Of a DNA stretch of 64,000 nt, positions 1 to 12,110 are shown in pieces. This DNA comes from Oenanthe sinensis (Eukaryota > Streptophyta > Magnoliopsida > Apiales > Apiaceae). The notes beneath the pieces are model-generated. The model did not search any database and had not been told where the DNA came from. It was given only the letters and a program-made list of their open reading frames with translations. Position numbers and translations under genes: made by a program. Position 1 is the first letter of the stretch. Each line of letters opens with the position of its first letter. The stretch covers positions 45,382,786-45,446,785 of the forward strand of contig CM053803.1 in NCBI GenBank assembly GCA_028671895.1, written 5' to 3'.

Positions 1-600
1 GATTGGTCTAAATAAGTCCATGTGCAATAATTCCACAGGCTTATCAATTGATGATTCAGATTTTGACTTGAATGATGTCTTCCTTTATTTTCCCTTTTGA
101 CAGGCATCACATAGTCCATCCTTGGTGAATTCTATCCGTGGAATGCCTCTAACCAAATCTTTCTAACCAATTGATTCATGGCTTTGAAATTCAAATGGGC
201 TAGCTTTTTGTGCCAAATCCAACTTTCATCTATATTGGCTTTGCTTAGTAAACATGTCATTGAATTTACCTTTACAGGGTTGAAATCAGCCACATAGACA
301 TTTCCTTTTCTTTCACCAATTAAGAGAATTTCATTAGATTCTTTGTTGGCTATGATGCATGATCCAGTAGAAAACCACACACCATTTCCATTATCATACA
401 GTTGACTAATACTGAGCAAATTGTGCCTCAATCCATCAAATAGTGCTACAGGTTCAATGATAACATTTTCTCTTGCAAATGAGCCATATCCCAGAGTAAA
501 ACCTTTGTTGTTATCTCAAAAGTTACTCCTAGGCCAGCCTTTTCCAAAAATTTTGTGAGCAGGGACAAATCTCCAGTCATGTGCCTACTTTCCCATATCA
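1..600 (-). pseudogene. Element D pol start: protease, pre-integrase, integrase start
   Basis: The minus strand encodes a protease remnant with TLDMG in place of the usual LDSG followed by HMTGD. Then comes the GAG-pre-integrase domain, with LRHNLLSISQL and the HHCC zinc motif (WHKKLAHLNF and later CDACQKGK). The integrase start, LLHMDLF, is at the window edge. The frame changes near 500 and near 135, and a stop follows CDACQKGK near 84. The rest of integrase, RT and RNase H lies to the left of the window. No usual gag/pol gap is visible: the gag tail runs straight into the protease. Confidence 0.8.
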
Positions 601-2440
601 AGAGTATAATTGTTGTTCTTGTTTATGCCTACTTTCCCATTTCTATTCTTTTTCTTTTTCTCAGACTTAGGGTGAATGATTTCAACAGGTGTTATCCCTT
701 CTAATTTCTCTTTTAATTTCTTCATTGATAAGCTACCAATGTTGATCTTTTCAACCTTAGTCTCAACTTGATTCTTGGTTTCCTTAAAAAATTTGATAGG
801 GGTGTTAAAGTTGTTATTCTTATCAGCCATTGATAATTTACTTGTCGATGGATGCTTATCAATTGATTCTGCATCAATCGATTAATAATCCTTATCAGTT
901 GATGAGGGATTAGTAGTCGATTGATCTTTATCCATTTAAGTATCAGTCAATGGCTTGCCTACTAATTTAGGGGATTCTCCTAGAGTATCTAAACCCTGAA
1001 TATCAATAATTTGTTTGACATTTTTAACAGACCTATTCCATTTGTTAATGGTTTTAATTTCTTTAGCCAATTGTTCTTTTAGAATTTTATTTTTCAAATT
1101 ATTCACTAGTTCATTTCTATCATCTTTACTTTCCTGCTTGAATCTATTTAAACAAACAAGTTCATCTTCAAGAAAAGCATTCCTCTGAGCTAAGGCATCA
1201 ATGGTGTTCTTTAACTTGAGGTCTTCTTTGTTTAGAGATTTTAAAGTGACATGCAGATTGTACAATTCATTAGACATTTCATTAAAAGTACTATTGCATT
1301 CATCTTTTGAAAGCTCAGAAAAGTTAGTAGCTATTACCTGATTTGATGATGAACTAGCTTCTTCATCTTCATGGTTGGCCATTAGAGTTAGATTGATGAA
1401 TTCTTCAGAATCACTTTCCTCAACAGCCCAGTCTTTCTCTTCAGTAATAAAAGCCTTTTCTTTTTGTTTAAGAAGGTCAAAGTACTTCTTTTTGTAGTCA
1501 ATACCATCATATGACCTTGCCTTTTCTTGTTTTGGCTTTCTGCACTCATTTGAGAAATGACCAGCCAATCCACCGTTAAAGCATTTGAATTTTGATCTAT
1601 CAACCAAAATTTTCTTTTGATTGTTACTTTTAAGCTGGGATCCAGGCCTTTAAGCATTTAGATTCCTCTTAAATTTTATCTTTGAAAATTTCCTTGACAG
1701 AAATGCAAGTGCTCATCAATCTCATCCAAATTATCCTAATAGCATGCTTCATTTTCTTCACACTTGCCCTTACCCTTTCCTTTGGATGATTCTTCATCAG
1801 CATCACCAGCCACCAAGACAGAACCTTCTACACAGCCTCTTTGCTTCTTCTCTTCATTTCCCTTGGCCATTAAAGCCACAATTTTCTCTCTTCTTTAATT
1901 CTTCTCAATCTCCTCATCTTGTTGGATTTCCAATTCATATGTCTTGAGAATACCATAAAGTTTTTCAAGAGTTTAATCCTTGAAGTCTTGAAATTTTCTA
2001 ATGAAGACAGTCATTGATTTCTATTCCTTTGGAAGAGATCTAAGAAATTTTAGATTTGTATCCTTAGTTGCATAAACCTTATCACATAGCTTCAATCCAT
2101 TTAACAACTTCTGGAATCTACTATAGGTGACATTCATAGACTCTCCACTCTTGAAATGAAATGATTCATATTTTTGTATCAAGAGTTACATCTTATTTTT
2201 CCTTACTTGCTCAGTTCCTTCACATAGAGTTTGAAGATTATCCCATACTTTTTTTGATGAAGTGCAGTTTATCACATTGTCAAACATATCTTTATCTAGA
2301 CCATTAAACAGAATGTTCATGGATTTCTTGTCTTTAAGAACTTCTTTTCCATCCTCTTCTGTGAACTCAGTGATGAGTTTTGGAACATGTTTGTCAAATG
2401 TAGGAGTTCCATCAGGTTTTACACTTGTGACTAGCTTCAT
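585..2440 (-). pseudogene. Element D gag remnant
   Basis: Three minus-strand pieces follow each other. At 2186-2440 is the UBN2-type gag domain (VINCTSSKKVWDNLQTLCEG and EQVR). At 936-1607 are the zinc knuckle, an acidic stretch and a predicted coiled coil (NTIDALAQRNAFLEDEL). At 585-830 is a lysine-rich tail. In the knuckle the second cysteine is replaced by Gly (CFNGG...H...C), so zinc binding should be lost. The part between 1660 and 2186 is frame-shifted. Around 836-930 the coding strand carries the same ATCGATTGAT-type motif that fills this element's LTR, read there as SID/STD peptides. Confidence 0.8.
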
Positions 2441-2626
2441 GAGAACATGAGGAACTTTCTATATAGAGTTAAATAGGAAGGGTCAAGAGAAAGTAGATGC
2501 AGATGCATTTTTACTTTTCATGTGAAATATTCATCTTTTTCTAGCACTGAAATTTTCACACATTAATCTTTTTGGCCCATATTGACTGTTCTTGTTCTTT
2601 AAACTTTCTATATGTTGAAAACCTAT

Positions 2627-2638
2627 GCTCTGATATCA
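2627..2638 (-). other. Primer-binding site of element D
   Basis: The minus strand reads TGATATCAGAGC two bases after the LTR end. The usual initiator-Met tRNA PBS is TGGTATCAGAGC, so one base has changed. Confidence 0.75.
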
Positions 2639-2640
2639 AT

Positions 2641-3778
2641 TGTTATTCCCTAGAACAATGCCAATATGATTTGTAGAAGGGGGGTTGAATATAAATTATC
2701 AAAACTTTTTCTATTTTAATAATTGTTCTTAATGTTTGAGTGTTTAAGAGAATATATATGAACAAATGAAATTGAAAATAAAATGAACAAATATATTTAA
2801 AATTATTGATGGATTGGGTTTTCCATCAGTGTATATTTTTGCTCAAGTTATCTGAGTTAATAAAACTCAGCTGCGGTTTTTACAAGGTTAGAAAATGAAC
2901 CAACTGTTCTTACAAAGTGCTCTAAGGCTGAACAATTGATTCAAAGATAATGTCTTGTGTTTCTAACATTTTCTAACAATGCTACCACACTTGTTTATAT
3001 ACAACAAGTGTGTTTACAATTCCTAGACAGAGTATAAAACAATTAATCTAAACTAGGATTACTTCTTGTCTATCTTTCCTGTTGCCTTTTTCCATTTCTG
3101 GAAAAGTACATCAGACTTGGAAAGAAACCTAAGCTTAAGTCTTCACAGTCATCATAGACTGTCTTCCATAGTGTTCTTTTGTTTGTCAACTTGTCCACTT
3201 GTGTTGTTTCACTCAATTGATAACTTGTTGTCAAGCATTTCAATTGATCATTCCTTTTATCCATCAACTGATATTCTTCTTCGATTGATCTTTATATCCA
3301 TCGATTGATAAATGGCGACTTATCGATTGATAGATGTTATCAATAGATATATCAATCGATGAGTCTTCATATCAGTTGATGGTCTTCAATACTTGACTTA
3401 GCTTCTTCGATTAATATTCGACCCATTGATGCTTCAATATTAACTAATCATCTTTCACTTGTATAATTTTCCTGTCTTCAAATAATTACAATTTAACAAC
3501 CTAAATTACACATCAGTTGATGGCCTATATCAACCGACTCTAACATCAGTTGATGAGAATAATATCAATTGACTTGCACCTTATCGATTGAAATAGACTA
3601 AGTACACCTATGCTACAATCCAAATTGTCAGTTGATTCACATAAACATTTCAACTGATAAATGGTTTCCTGAACAATTGATATTTATAACTTTCATATCA
3701 ATTGATCAGTTAAATCAATTAAAATTTCTATGATTCTAAGTTTAAAGTTATCATCAAATTACATATAGATTCCTAACA
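2641..3778 (-). repeat. 5' LTR of element D
   Basis: The 1138-bp segment starts TGTTATTCCC and ends CCTAACA (plus strand), a TG...CA terminus, directly beside a PBS. The C-rich box near the left edge (2675-2689) is flanked by near-complementary arms. A TATA-like site reading TATATAAAC on the minus strand lies at about 2993-3001. Upstream of it (3236-3730) there are about 18 copies of a motif family around ATCGATTGAT, ATCAATTGAT and ATCAGTTGAT. Confidence 0.85.
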
Positions 3779-3784
3779 TACTTC

Positions 3785-6700
3785 CTGACCAAGTACTCAG
3801 CCACTTCAACCATTTTTAATTTGTTCACCATACTTTTTTTTATCAAAGAGATTAATTACCCTCTTGATATCATGAATGATTGATTTTGAGTTGTCAAAGT
3901 AGAAGGGTTTTTCTTCCCCATCAATAGTAGTTATAAACATCCTTCTATCTCTGTATTCCACTTTACAGATTTTGTTAGCTATCCATTGTTTGAGATAAAT
4001 CTTGTTTGGCTCAACAATTTCTTAGATTGGCTGTACTGGAAGGCCTTTATCAGGAACAATTATTTACTTCCTCCACTTTAGACACCTAACTAGTAGGCTT
4101 CTTGAACTTTGTCCTTGTGGCAGTGTTGACTTTCAGATGTTGACATGGCTTCAAATGTTTGACTTGACTTCCTTTTATCTCCCTCCTTATCACTCCATTT
4201 GCTGTCACATTGACAAGATGTCTTCTAGGTGATTTGGATTTGGGGATTATAACAGTTTTAGACACTATTGGAGCCATGCTAACACCCTGAATTTTGGTAG
4301 GTGTGCTAGTATGAACACCAATAGCTTACTACTTGGATGGTTTCTTTCTTTCATATTTCTTTTCTTTGACAGAATCATCTCTCTTTTTCTTGTCACCACC
4401 TTCCTTCTTCTTTTCTTCTTTCTTTCCTCCCTTATCACTCCTGGAGTCAGGCTTCTTATCTTCATCATCTTTCCTTTTCTTTTTAAGCTCAACATTTTCA
4501 AATTTTGATACTTGACCAGTAATGAAGGCTTTTAGCTTCTCAAGAATTTTCATGTCATTTTCTGATTTTATACTCTTCTAGTTTTCTAACAGGTCAATCA
4601 AGGAAATGATTTGACTCATGTTCCCTTCATTCAGATGCTTTTCTAGCATAAAATGTGTAAGCTTATCTCCCTTGGCTAAATATATAACTCCTTCAGGATT
4701 GGTGAATGCCTCAGGAAGTGACTGTGATAGAAGTGGTCTAATGACTGTATTTTTGAGTTCTTCATCTTCCTGAGTCACAGTCTCAATTGCTTTGGAGATG
4801 CAATTAAGTTATGTGAAAATGAGTTGTTTGAATGTACTGAGTGAAACTTTAAAAAAGCCAGATTCCATCTGCACTATTGGCTCCTTGCAGATTTTGCCAT
4901 TGTATTCAAATTTGACTCCTCTAATCATAAAGATGGATTTCTTCAATAACTTCTTACATTCCCAAGGGTGCTCTTTAACCTGTACCTTGATGGCCTTCAA
5001 GGTTAGTAAGAATACCTTACCAGCATGAGGCTTTACTACTTCTTGCCTCAAGATTTTGAGCACTGCCTTTTGTCTTTCAGCTTCAATTTCATCCCTTCTT
5101 TCTTTCTCCCCTCTAGGGTTGATATCTGGCTGTCGTTGTTGAGGAAAAAATGAAGAATGACTAGGCTTTATTTGTGAAGAGCTTGAACTGTTAGAGCTTG
5201 ATTTGAATTTGCCAAATTTGAGAGAAGAGTTTGCATTGATGCTAGTTGAGTAGAAATTTGAGCAAGTGTGGTGCCTTGAGTGGCATTGGAGGTGTCAAAC
5301 TCTTTCTTGAGAGTGCTCACACTTGATACAATTGTAGAAACAGTAGATGTGAGTGATTCAACCTTTGCAATCAATTCATCAATTGTTTTGGCCTTAGCAA
5401 CTTCATCATTGGACTTGGATTGATAATAAATGTCCATTTGAAGTGCTGCTAAGTCATGAAGAGGCACATTCTCACGCAGCCTGTCTACATGCCTGTTTGC
5501 ATACAACACTGAACCATGTTATTTATTTTCTGTTGATTCTCAAGAATTGTTGCATTGCTTTGAATGATTTCCTTATAAGCTTTCTCCATTGCATCCATCT
5601 TGGTGTAGACAAGTGATGACTTGCCAGACTCAGCCCTAGATGAGACATTTCCATATATATATATCACTAGGTTTCATCTTTTCCTTAATAGTTTTTAAAG
5701 TGCCCTCCACATTGGTTATGTGATCATGAATATCAGCCTGCAAACCTCTAACAAGATAATGATTTGACTGGAGTTGAAACTTTGCAGCTTCATGAATAGC
5801 ATCATAGATTGTTGATGGAGTAAAAGTCTTTTCACAAGAACCAAGAGTTGTTAAATACTTCTGTCTCATCCACTATAACATCTCCTCCATGCTCATAGTG
5901 TCCTTGTTATCCAACCCAGCATTTACATTGGCATCTCCTTCCTCATCCATTTGAGCATTTTTATCTTTAATCTCCTCTTGATTTTGGCATACTCCAACAT
6001 AATCTCAGCATAATCTTTGTTGGGAAAATGAAAAGTTAAGAGTTGTTAAACAATATGGTACCAGCCATCCAACTGATCACCACAGATTTCCTTGAGCTGT
6101 CCATCTGAAAGTGACCTACCATGAGATGATGGTCCTCATTCCCTGTCATGTTGCACAGGTTTCAGCCATTGAGACAAAAAGTGAGAGCTAGGCCACTTGT
6201 TACAGTGGTCCCCTCAACATCAAATTCATCATCCAATTACTTAGATGAATCCTTTGATATTGAATGGATAGATGAATTCTCCCTAGGAGATAGTCTTTGA
6301 ATGACTGGGGAGTGTCCAGGAGATGCCATTTTTATGGTGTGAATGTCCCCTTGATTTTCCAATGTCTGTGAAGACACCTGGTGCTCCAATGACTCATTAA
6401 TGAGATCAAAGGGAATTGGTACATCCTCAGCCACCACAGAGTCTGAAGTAAAAACTCCTGAAGCCTCTGTGGTTTTGATGGTGTCATCAAGATATGCCTC
6501 AGTATGCATTCCCTCACCATCTAATTGTGGTTCCTGAGTGGTGAACAAGGTGTGTTGCACCAAGTCACTTGAATTTGGCTTAGCAGGAGAAGTAGATGCC
6601 TGATGATCAACAATCTTTTGTGATTGGCTAGACACAATTGGTTGAGAAGAAATTTGAGGACTAGAAGAGAAGGATTGAGTAGAATTGAGTGTTTGCAACT

Positions 6701-7945
6701 CCCCCTGAGAAAGTGGGGAGGTTTCCATAGAAAGTCCTATGTGCTCTTGTGTCTCATTTTTAACTACACACCTGGCATCAACATGAGTGTGTTCCTTTGA
6801 TGATGCAGACTCTGTACAGGGTGGAGTGGGCTGGCTCTCAATTTCAATAGGTACACTTTGTTGATAAAGTGCACTTAGCAACAAGTTTAGTCCCTTATGT
6901 ACATCTGCATCCCGTTGAGAGGATGTAAAGTGGTCTGTTGTGACCTTTTTACTTTTCTTTCTCCTCTTCAAAGGTTCCACAAGTGACTCATCTAAATCAG
7001 TGCTTTATATGACTACTTCTAATATCTTCTTTGGAGTAGGTTTCTTCCTTTTCTTCTTTTCAACTACACTCTGTTGAGAAGATATAGAGGTTGGTGCAAC
7101 ATCATCTAATGGATTTGAAGAACTGGGCTCAGTTGGGTTAAGGATTCCTGGGTTAGGTACATTTGGTACTTATGCAGCCATGGAATCCTCTACTGGATAC
7201 CCTTCAAACACACTCCTCATATGAGGTGTGATTTGAAGAGGTACATTCACTGTGATCCTTCTATCCAATTTAGCAAATATAATTTTGGACATGGATTTAG
7301 GATAACCAATTCTTTGTTTATTCATACCAGGTAATTCAATTAAATCAACATGCTTATGATTAAGTACTAATTGAATAAACCTAGGAAATAATATCTCATT
7401 ACCTCTCTTGGGAATCATGGTTATGAGATCCCCAAGAACTAGCCTTCCAACATTGAGCTTTTGATTGTATGCCAATGAGTAGGCCAACTTCATGACAATG
7501 AGGCTTAATTGATCAAACCCTGTCTTCTTGCAGGTAAACACCCTTAGAAGAGTGTCAAACAAAAATGACCACTCATTTCTCATGTACTTCTTATTGATTT
7601 GACCCAGCCTGAAATTCTTATCATCAAATCCTTTCTTCATAGTGTCAGAGTACCTAATGGACTCTAGGAAGTCTAGAAGGTCATCTTCAGTAGGCTCATC
7701 ATTAAAATCCTCTATTGGAACTTTCAAGCTTTTGTTCACATCATATTCATCAAAACTGATGTTTTTTCCTTGGATTTTGCATGTTACAACCACTTTCGAG
7801 CTACCATCCTCCAATGTTATGTTTTCCCAGCCTAAAGTCTTCCATAACTGATCAAGAATGTCAAGGTATAAGGTGGGGTTTGCCAACAAAGCTTCATTTA
7901 GATATGAATCAATTAGAAACCTAGTGAAACACTTATACTACGCCT
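3785..7945 (-). pseudogene. Sirevirus-type third ORF downstream of pol, decayed
   Basis: The minus strand carries a roughly 4-kb coding remnant in several frames. The best piece (7170-7889) is a globular domain with LANPTLYLDILDQLWKTL, WSFLFDTLLRVF, LAYSLAYNQKLN and LFPRFIQLVLNHK. This pattern resembles third-ORF proteins of plant Sireviruses (from memory, not searched). Next come a Ser/Thr/Gln-rich linker (6237-6980), a coiled coil (5168-5509, IDELIAKVESLTSTVSTIV), a domain at 4578-5063 and a Lys/Glu-rich basic-acidic stretch (4329-4553). Stops after SMAA (near 7170) and near 7008 look like single-base changes of sense codons. No signal peptide or membrane segment is visible, so calling it env-like rests on position only. 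D cuts the C-terminus at 3779. Confidence 0.6.
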
Positions 7946-8781
7946 TTGTATTTGTATCTCTTGTAATTACATACAATTTGTTTCAGGAATTATATACACT
8001 TCAGTTGCAGGATTAAAGCTAGAAAATGCCATTGAGTTGTGTATAAAAAGGAGAAGAGAAGAAACGAAGAAGTTTAAAGAGAAAAGAGTAAGAAGTCGAA
8101 TGCAACTGTTTGAGAGCAAGAAGGTCTGTGAGTTTGCGATTGAGCGTAAGAATGAACAATTAGACCTACTTTGCTATTTATATCAATTAGACAACTCGAA
8201 TAGAATTGTAATCAATTATGTATATTCGAGAACTCAGAAAAGAGTAAAGTTACTTTTAGTAGAGAACTGTTTAATTTTGATCGAGAACTCAGGTTGTGTT
8301 TGTTTATTGATTCGAGAACTAAATCAATCGAGAACTCACTCAAAATTGTAGTCGAGAACTCTGGTGATTCGAGAACTCTTAATAGTACTCGATCGAGAAC
8401 TCTAGAAATGAACTGTTCGAGAACTCATGAAACATAGTCGAGAAGTCACAAATGATGACATACTAATCACAAACTCCAGTTTTTGAGAAATTATTTTATT
8501 TTCACTTGGAAAACAAAAAAATAATTTACAAATCTCATTTATCTTGAAATAAGAAACATGTTTGAAAAATATTCCTGATAATTTTAATTATCACACTTGT
8601 CATTTAACAATGCACAAGTATAATAATTCTTTTCAGTATTCCTCAGAACAAAGAAATAGTTCCAAGTTAATTTTTACTAAAATATTTTTTAAGCAAAATA
8701 ATGTACAATAAGATAAATGATATATTTATAAATATACACTAGTTTTGTTTCAGTTAGATAAATCATTTAGCTTCATGTCTG
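7946..8781 (-). repeat. Spacer between pol and third ORF with TCGAGAACTC array
   Basis: No convincing coding is present. Between about 8220 and 8450 the plus strand repeats TCGAGAACTC or close variants about ten times at irregular spacing; the minus strand therefore carries GAGTTCTCGA. Nearer the third ORF, at about 7990-8000, the minus strand reads GTATATAATTCC, a TATA-like site. In the other elements similar arrays lie in the LTR just upstream of the TATA box. This could be part of an internal promoter or a captured LTR piece. The rest (8461-8781) is AT-rich. Confidence 0.6.
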
Positions 8782-11700
8782 TTAAACAATTGTTATAACA
8801 GTTGGGAAGATATATTTATTTTGCCACTTTAACTTTAGCATTCCAATTTCACTAACCAACTTGTTGAAGGTGGATTCATCAAGTGGTTTAGTAAATATAT
8901 CAGCCAACTATTTTTGTATAGGAACATAGAATAATTCAATCACTCCATTTTCTGCATGTTCCCTTATGAAATGGTACCTTACGTCAATATGCTTTGTCTT
9001 GAAATGATTGACTGGATTGGCAACAATTGAGATGGCACTAGTGTTGTCACACGTGATATGAATCCTTTCCAACACTAGTCCATAGTCTCTTAATTGATTT
9101 CTTATCCAAAGCGCTTGAGCACAACAGCTTCCAGCAACAATGTTCGTATTCAGCCTCAGCTGTGGAAGTAGAAACTAATTGTTGCTTCTTGCTAAACCAA
9201 GACACCAGCCTTTGTCCAAGGAATTGACAGCTTCCAGAGGTTCTTTTTCTATCAACTTTGTATCCAGCAAAATCAACATCAGAATATCCAATAGAATCTT
9301 GTTTCCTTTAGATACCATAATCCCATATGAGGTGTTCTTTTGAGATATCTCAGAATTCTTTTGGCAGCTATGAGATGAGATTATTTTGAATTGGCCTGAA
9401 ATCTTGCACATAGACATGTAGAAAACATGATGTATAGTCTACTAGCTGTGAGATATAGAAGAGATCCGATCATTCCTCTACAGGTCTTCATGTCTACACT
9501 TTTTCCTTTCTTATCTTCATCAAGCTTGATAGCTGTAGACATTGGAGTTTTGATAGGTGAGTAATCTTGCATATCAAACCTCTTTAGCAAGTCATTGATG
9601 TACTTGGTTTGACTTATAAAGATGTCATATATTCTTTGACTTATTTGAAGGCCTGAAAAATAATTGAGCTCTCTCATGATGCTCATTTCATATTTACTTT
9701 GCATGAGCTTTGAGAATCTTTGACACAAATTTTCATTTATAGAACCAAAGATGATATCATCCATATAGATTTGAACAAGAATGATGTCATCACCATGTTT
9801 CTTGTAAAAAAGAGTTTTGTCAATTTTCCCTCTTGTGAACTGATTTTATAGTAAGAACTTTGACAGTGTTTCATACCATGCTCTTTGGGCTTGTTTGAGT
9901 CCATACAATACTTTGAGAAGCCTGTAGACAAAATCAGGAAACTTGGAGTCTTCAAACCCATGAGGTTGTTGTACATAGACCCCTTCTTCCAATTCACCAT
10001 TTAGAAATGCACTCTTTATATCAATTTGATAAACATTAAAATTTTAATGTACTACAAAGGCTAGAAAAATTCTTATTGCTTCCAGTCTTTCAACATGAGC
10101 AAATGTCTCATCATAGTCAATGCCTTCTTCTTGTGAATAACCTTTTGCACCCAACCTTTCCTTGTTTCTTATGATAATTCCATGTTCATGCATTTTGTTA
10201 CTATAGACCCATTTTGTTCCAATAATCGATCTATCTTTTAGAGGTGGCACCAATTCCCAAACATTGTTTCTCTCAAATTGATTTAGTTCTTCCTGCATAG
10301 CCATAATCCAGTCTGGATCCAACAATGCTTCTTCAATCCTTTTAGGTTCATTTTGAGACAGAAAGAAATCATATATGCACTTATTTATAGTGGCTCTTCT
10401 TGTTTTCACGCCTTCATCAGGATTGCCAATTATTTGATCTGCAGTGTGGGCTCTATTTCATTTTATTTCATGAGCCACACCTCTTGCATTTGAACTTGCT
10501 TCTTCCTGATTCAAATTATTTGCATTTGTTGTTGATCCCTGAGAAGCTCCCCCTGAGTGTATGCTAGGATTGTAAGGAGAATTCTCAAGTTGAATGTGAC
10601 TGAAATCCTTAGTATTTCTCTCTTTATTTGCACCATATGAAATTTCCACATGTGAGCATTCATATGCATTTTCATCCTTTTCATTTTCAGATGCTTCCAT
10701 TTCCATTTCATTCTCAAATTTCAAAGTGTCACAGTTTTCTCCTTCAAGACTCATGACTGGGAACTTGAAGTCATCAAAAGTCACATTTGTGCTTTCCACT
10801 ACTTTTTGTTGATTAATCACATATACTCTGAGAAAATTTTGTCCAAAGAGTATCCTACAAAAATTCATTCATATGCCTTGGCTTCAAACTTCCCAAGATG
10901 GTCAGCATCATCCTTGAGTACAAAGCATTTTGCTCTAGACACATGCATGTACTTGATAAATGATTTTTTATTTGTCATGATGTGATAAGGGTCTTTCCAA
11001 CAGGTTTTGTAATGAGAGTCCTGTTTTGAGTGTAGCATGCAGTTCTAACAGTTTCATCCCAAAAAATGGTTGGAAGATTTGCTTCTGCTAACATAGTTCT
11101 TGTAGCTTCAATAAGAGTCCTGTTCTTTCTCTCAACTACTCGATTTTGTTATGGAATTCTTGGAGCTAAGAATTGGCGAGTGATTCCATTTTCCTTGCAG
11201 AATTCACTTAATGTAGCATTTTTGAATTCTGTCCCATTATCACTCATTATAGCCACAACAGATGTAAGGAATTTGTCCAATCTCCTCAAATTTTCAATAA
11301 TTAACTCAGGAGCTTCATCTTTTGAGTGCAGGAATTCCACCCATGTGTATTTGGAGAAGTCATCTACCATGACAAGTGCATATCTCTTCTTAGACATTGA
11401 CATTATATTTACTGGTCCAAAAAAATCCATGTGAATCAATTGCAATGGTTTTGTGATTGAAGTGAATTCTTTACTTCTGTGAATTGACCTTTTCATTTTT
11501 TCTTTTTGACATGCCTCACACAATCCTTCTATGCAGAATTCAAGTGAAGGCAGGTCTTTCATTAACTCTCTTTTGACTAGAGAATTAAGATTCTTGAAGT
11601 TCAAGTGAGATAACATTTTGTGCCAAAGCTAGCTTTCTCTTTTAGAGGCCTTGGTGTAGAAACAACAAATTTTTTCCTTGTTTGCAGAGTCCAAATCTGC

Positions 11701-12055
11701 TACAAACAGACTTCCTTTCCTTACTCTTTGTAGATCAATTTCTTTGGTCTTTCTATGTGATATGAAGCACAATTCTTTATCAAACTCCACCTTCAAGTCT
11801 TTGTTACAGAATTGAGTGATACTCAATAAGTTATGCTTCAAACCACTAACCAAAGCTACATCTTCAATGACAACATTTCCATGAATCAACTTGCCATATC
11901 CCATGATGAAACCAATGTTGTTGTCTCCAAAGGTTACCATTGGGCCAGCCTCTTCCTTGAATTGTGACAACAAGGCTTTGTCACCAGTCATGTGTCTTGA
12001 GCATCCACTGTCTAAGATCTACATAACCTTCTTCTCCTTACCTGTGCCCTGCAAA
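8782..12055 (-). pseudogene. pol: Element A pol remnant (PR-INT-RT-RH)
   Basis: Frame-shifted minus-strand pieces in copia order. Protease/pre-integrase is at 11629-11991 (MTGDKALLSQF, KHNLLSITQFC). Integrase is at 11149-11616 (CEACQKEK, HMDFFGPV, MSDNGTEFKN). The INT-RT linker is at 10458-10868 (VTFDDFKFPV). RT is at 9381-10409 (ELVPPLKDRSIIGTKWV; the catalytic box reads MDDIIFGS because the first residues are in another frame). The RNase H tail reaches 8782. At least five frame changes and several stops mean no function. About the same length as pol of the intact element at 46-58 kb, to which it is clearly related. Confidence 0.9.
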
Positions 12056-12110
12056 CAAAACAATATCAAGTTTTCTTTGATAACTAAACTAAGTTAGGTC
12101 CTCTTTACTT
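12045..12110 (-). other. Gag/pol boundary of element A, splice-acceptor-like
   Basis: The minus strand has a gag stop near 12112, then CCTAACTTAG, then a T-rich run ending TTTTGTTTGCAG followed by GGCACAGG. This looks like a plant branch point, polypyrimidine tract and 3' splice site. The intact element has TTGCAG-GG at the corresponding place. No donor has been identified. Confidence 0.4.

Larger units (their letters stand above)
1..3778 (-). mobile_element. Degenerate Ty1/copia element D (5' part)
   Basis: The order on the minus strand is 5' LTR (2641-3778), PBS, leader, gag and start of pol, and the element runs off the left edge inside the integrase. Frameshifts, stops and a damaged zinc knuckle show it is dead. 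The LTR edge, C-rich box and PBS type match the Sirevirus-like elements elsewhere in the window. The base right of the LTR falls inside element A's third ORF, so D probably inserted there; the other end is outside the window, so the target duplication cannot be checked. Confidence 0.85.

Noticed and set aside
2641..3778. This LTR as the 3' LTR of element A
   Set aside because: No polypurine tract precedes it on A's side (sequence right of 3778 is coding-like), while a PBS and gag follow on the left, so it is D's 5' LTR.
4265..4553. Several overlapping charged or hydrophobic ORFs
   Set aside because: They are alternative frames of one low-complexity Lys/Glu stretch of the third ORF; only the minus frame at 4329-4553 fits the neighbours.
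8037..8351. Plus-strand 104-codon ORF
   Set aside because: It is produced by the TCGAGAACTC array (ENS, ENC repeats) and has no start context or domain.
8220..8450. CRISPR-like array
   Set aside because: Units are 10 bp, spacing irregular, and the context is a plant retrotransposon.
3785..12055. Possible intact Sirevirus (element A)
   Set aside because: Third ORF and pol each need many frame changes and contain stops; only remnants can be claimed.
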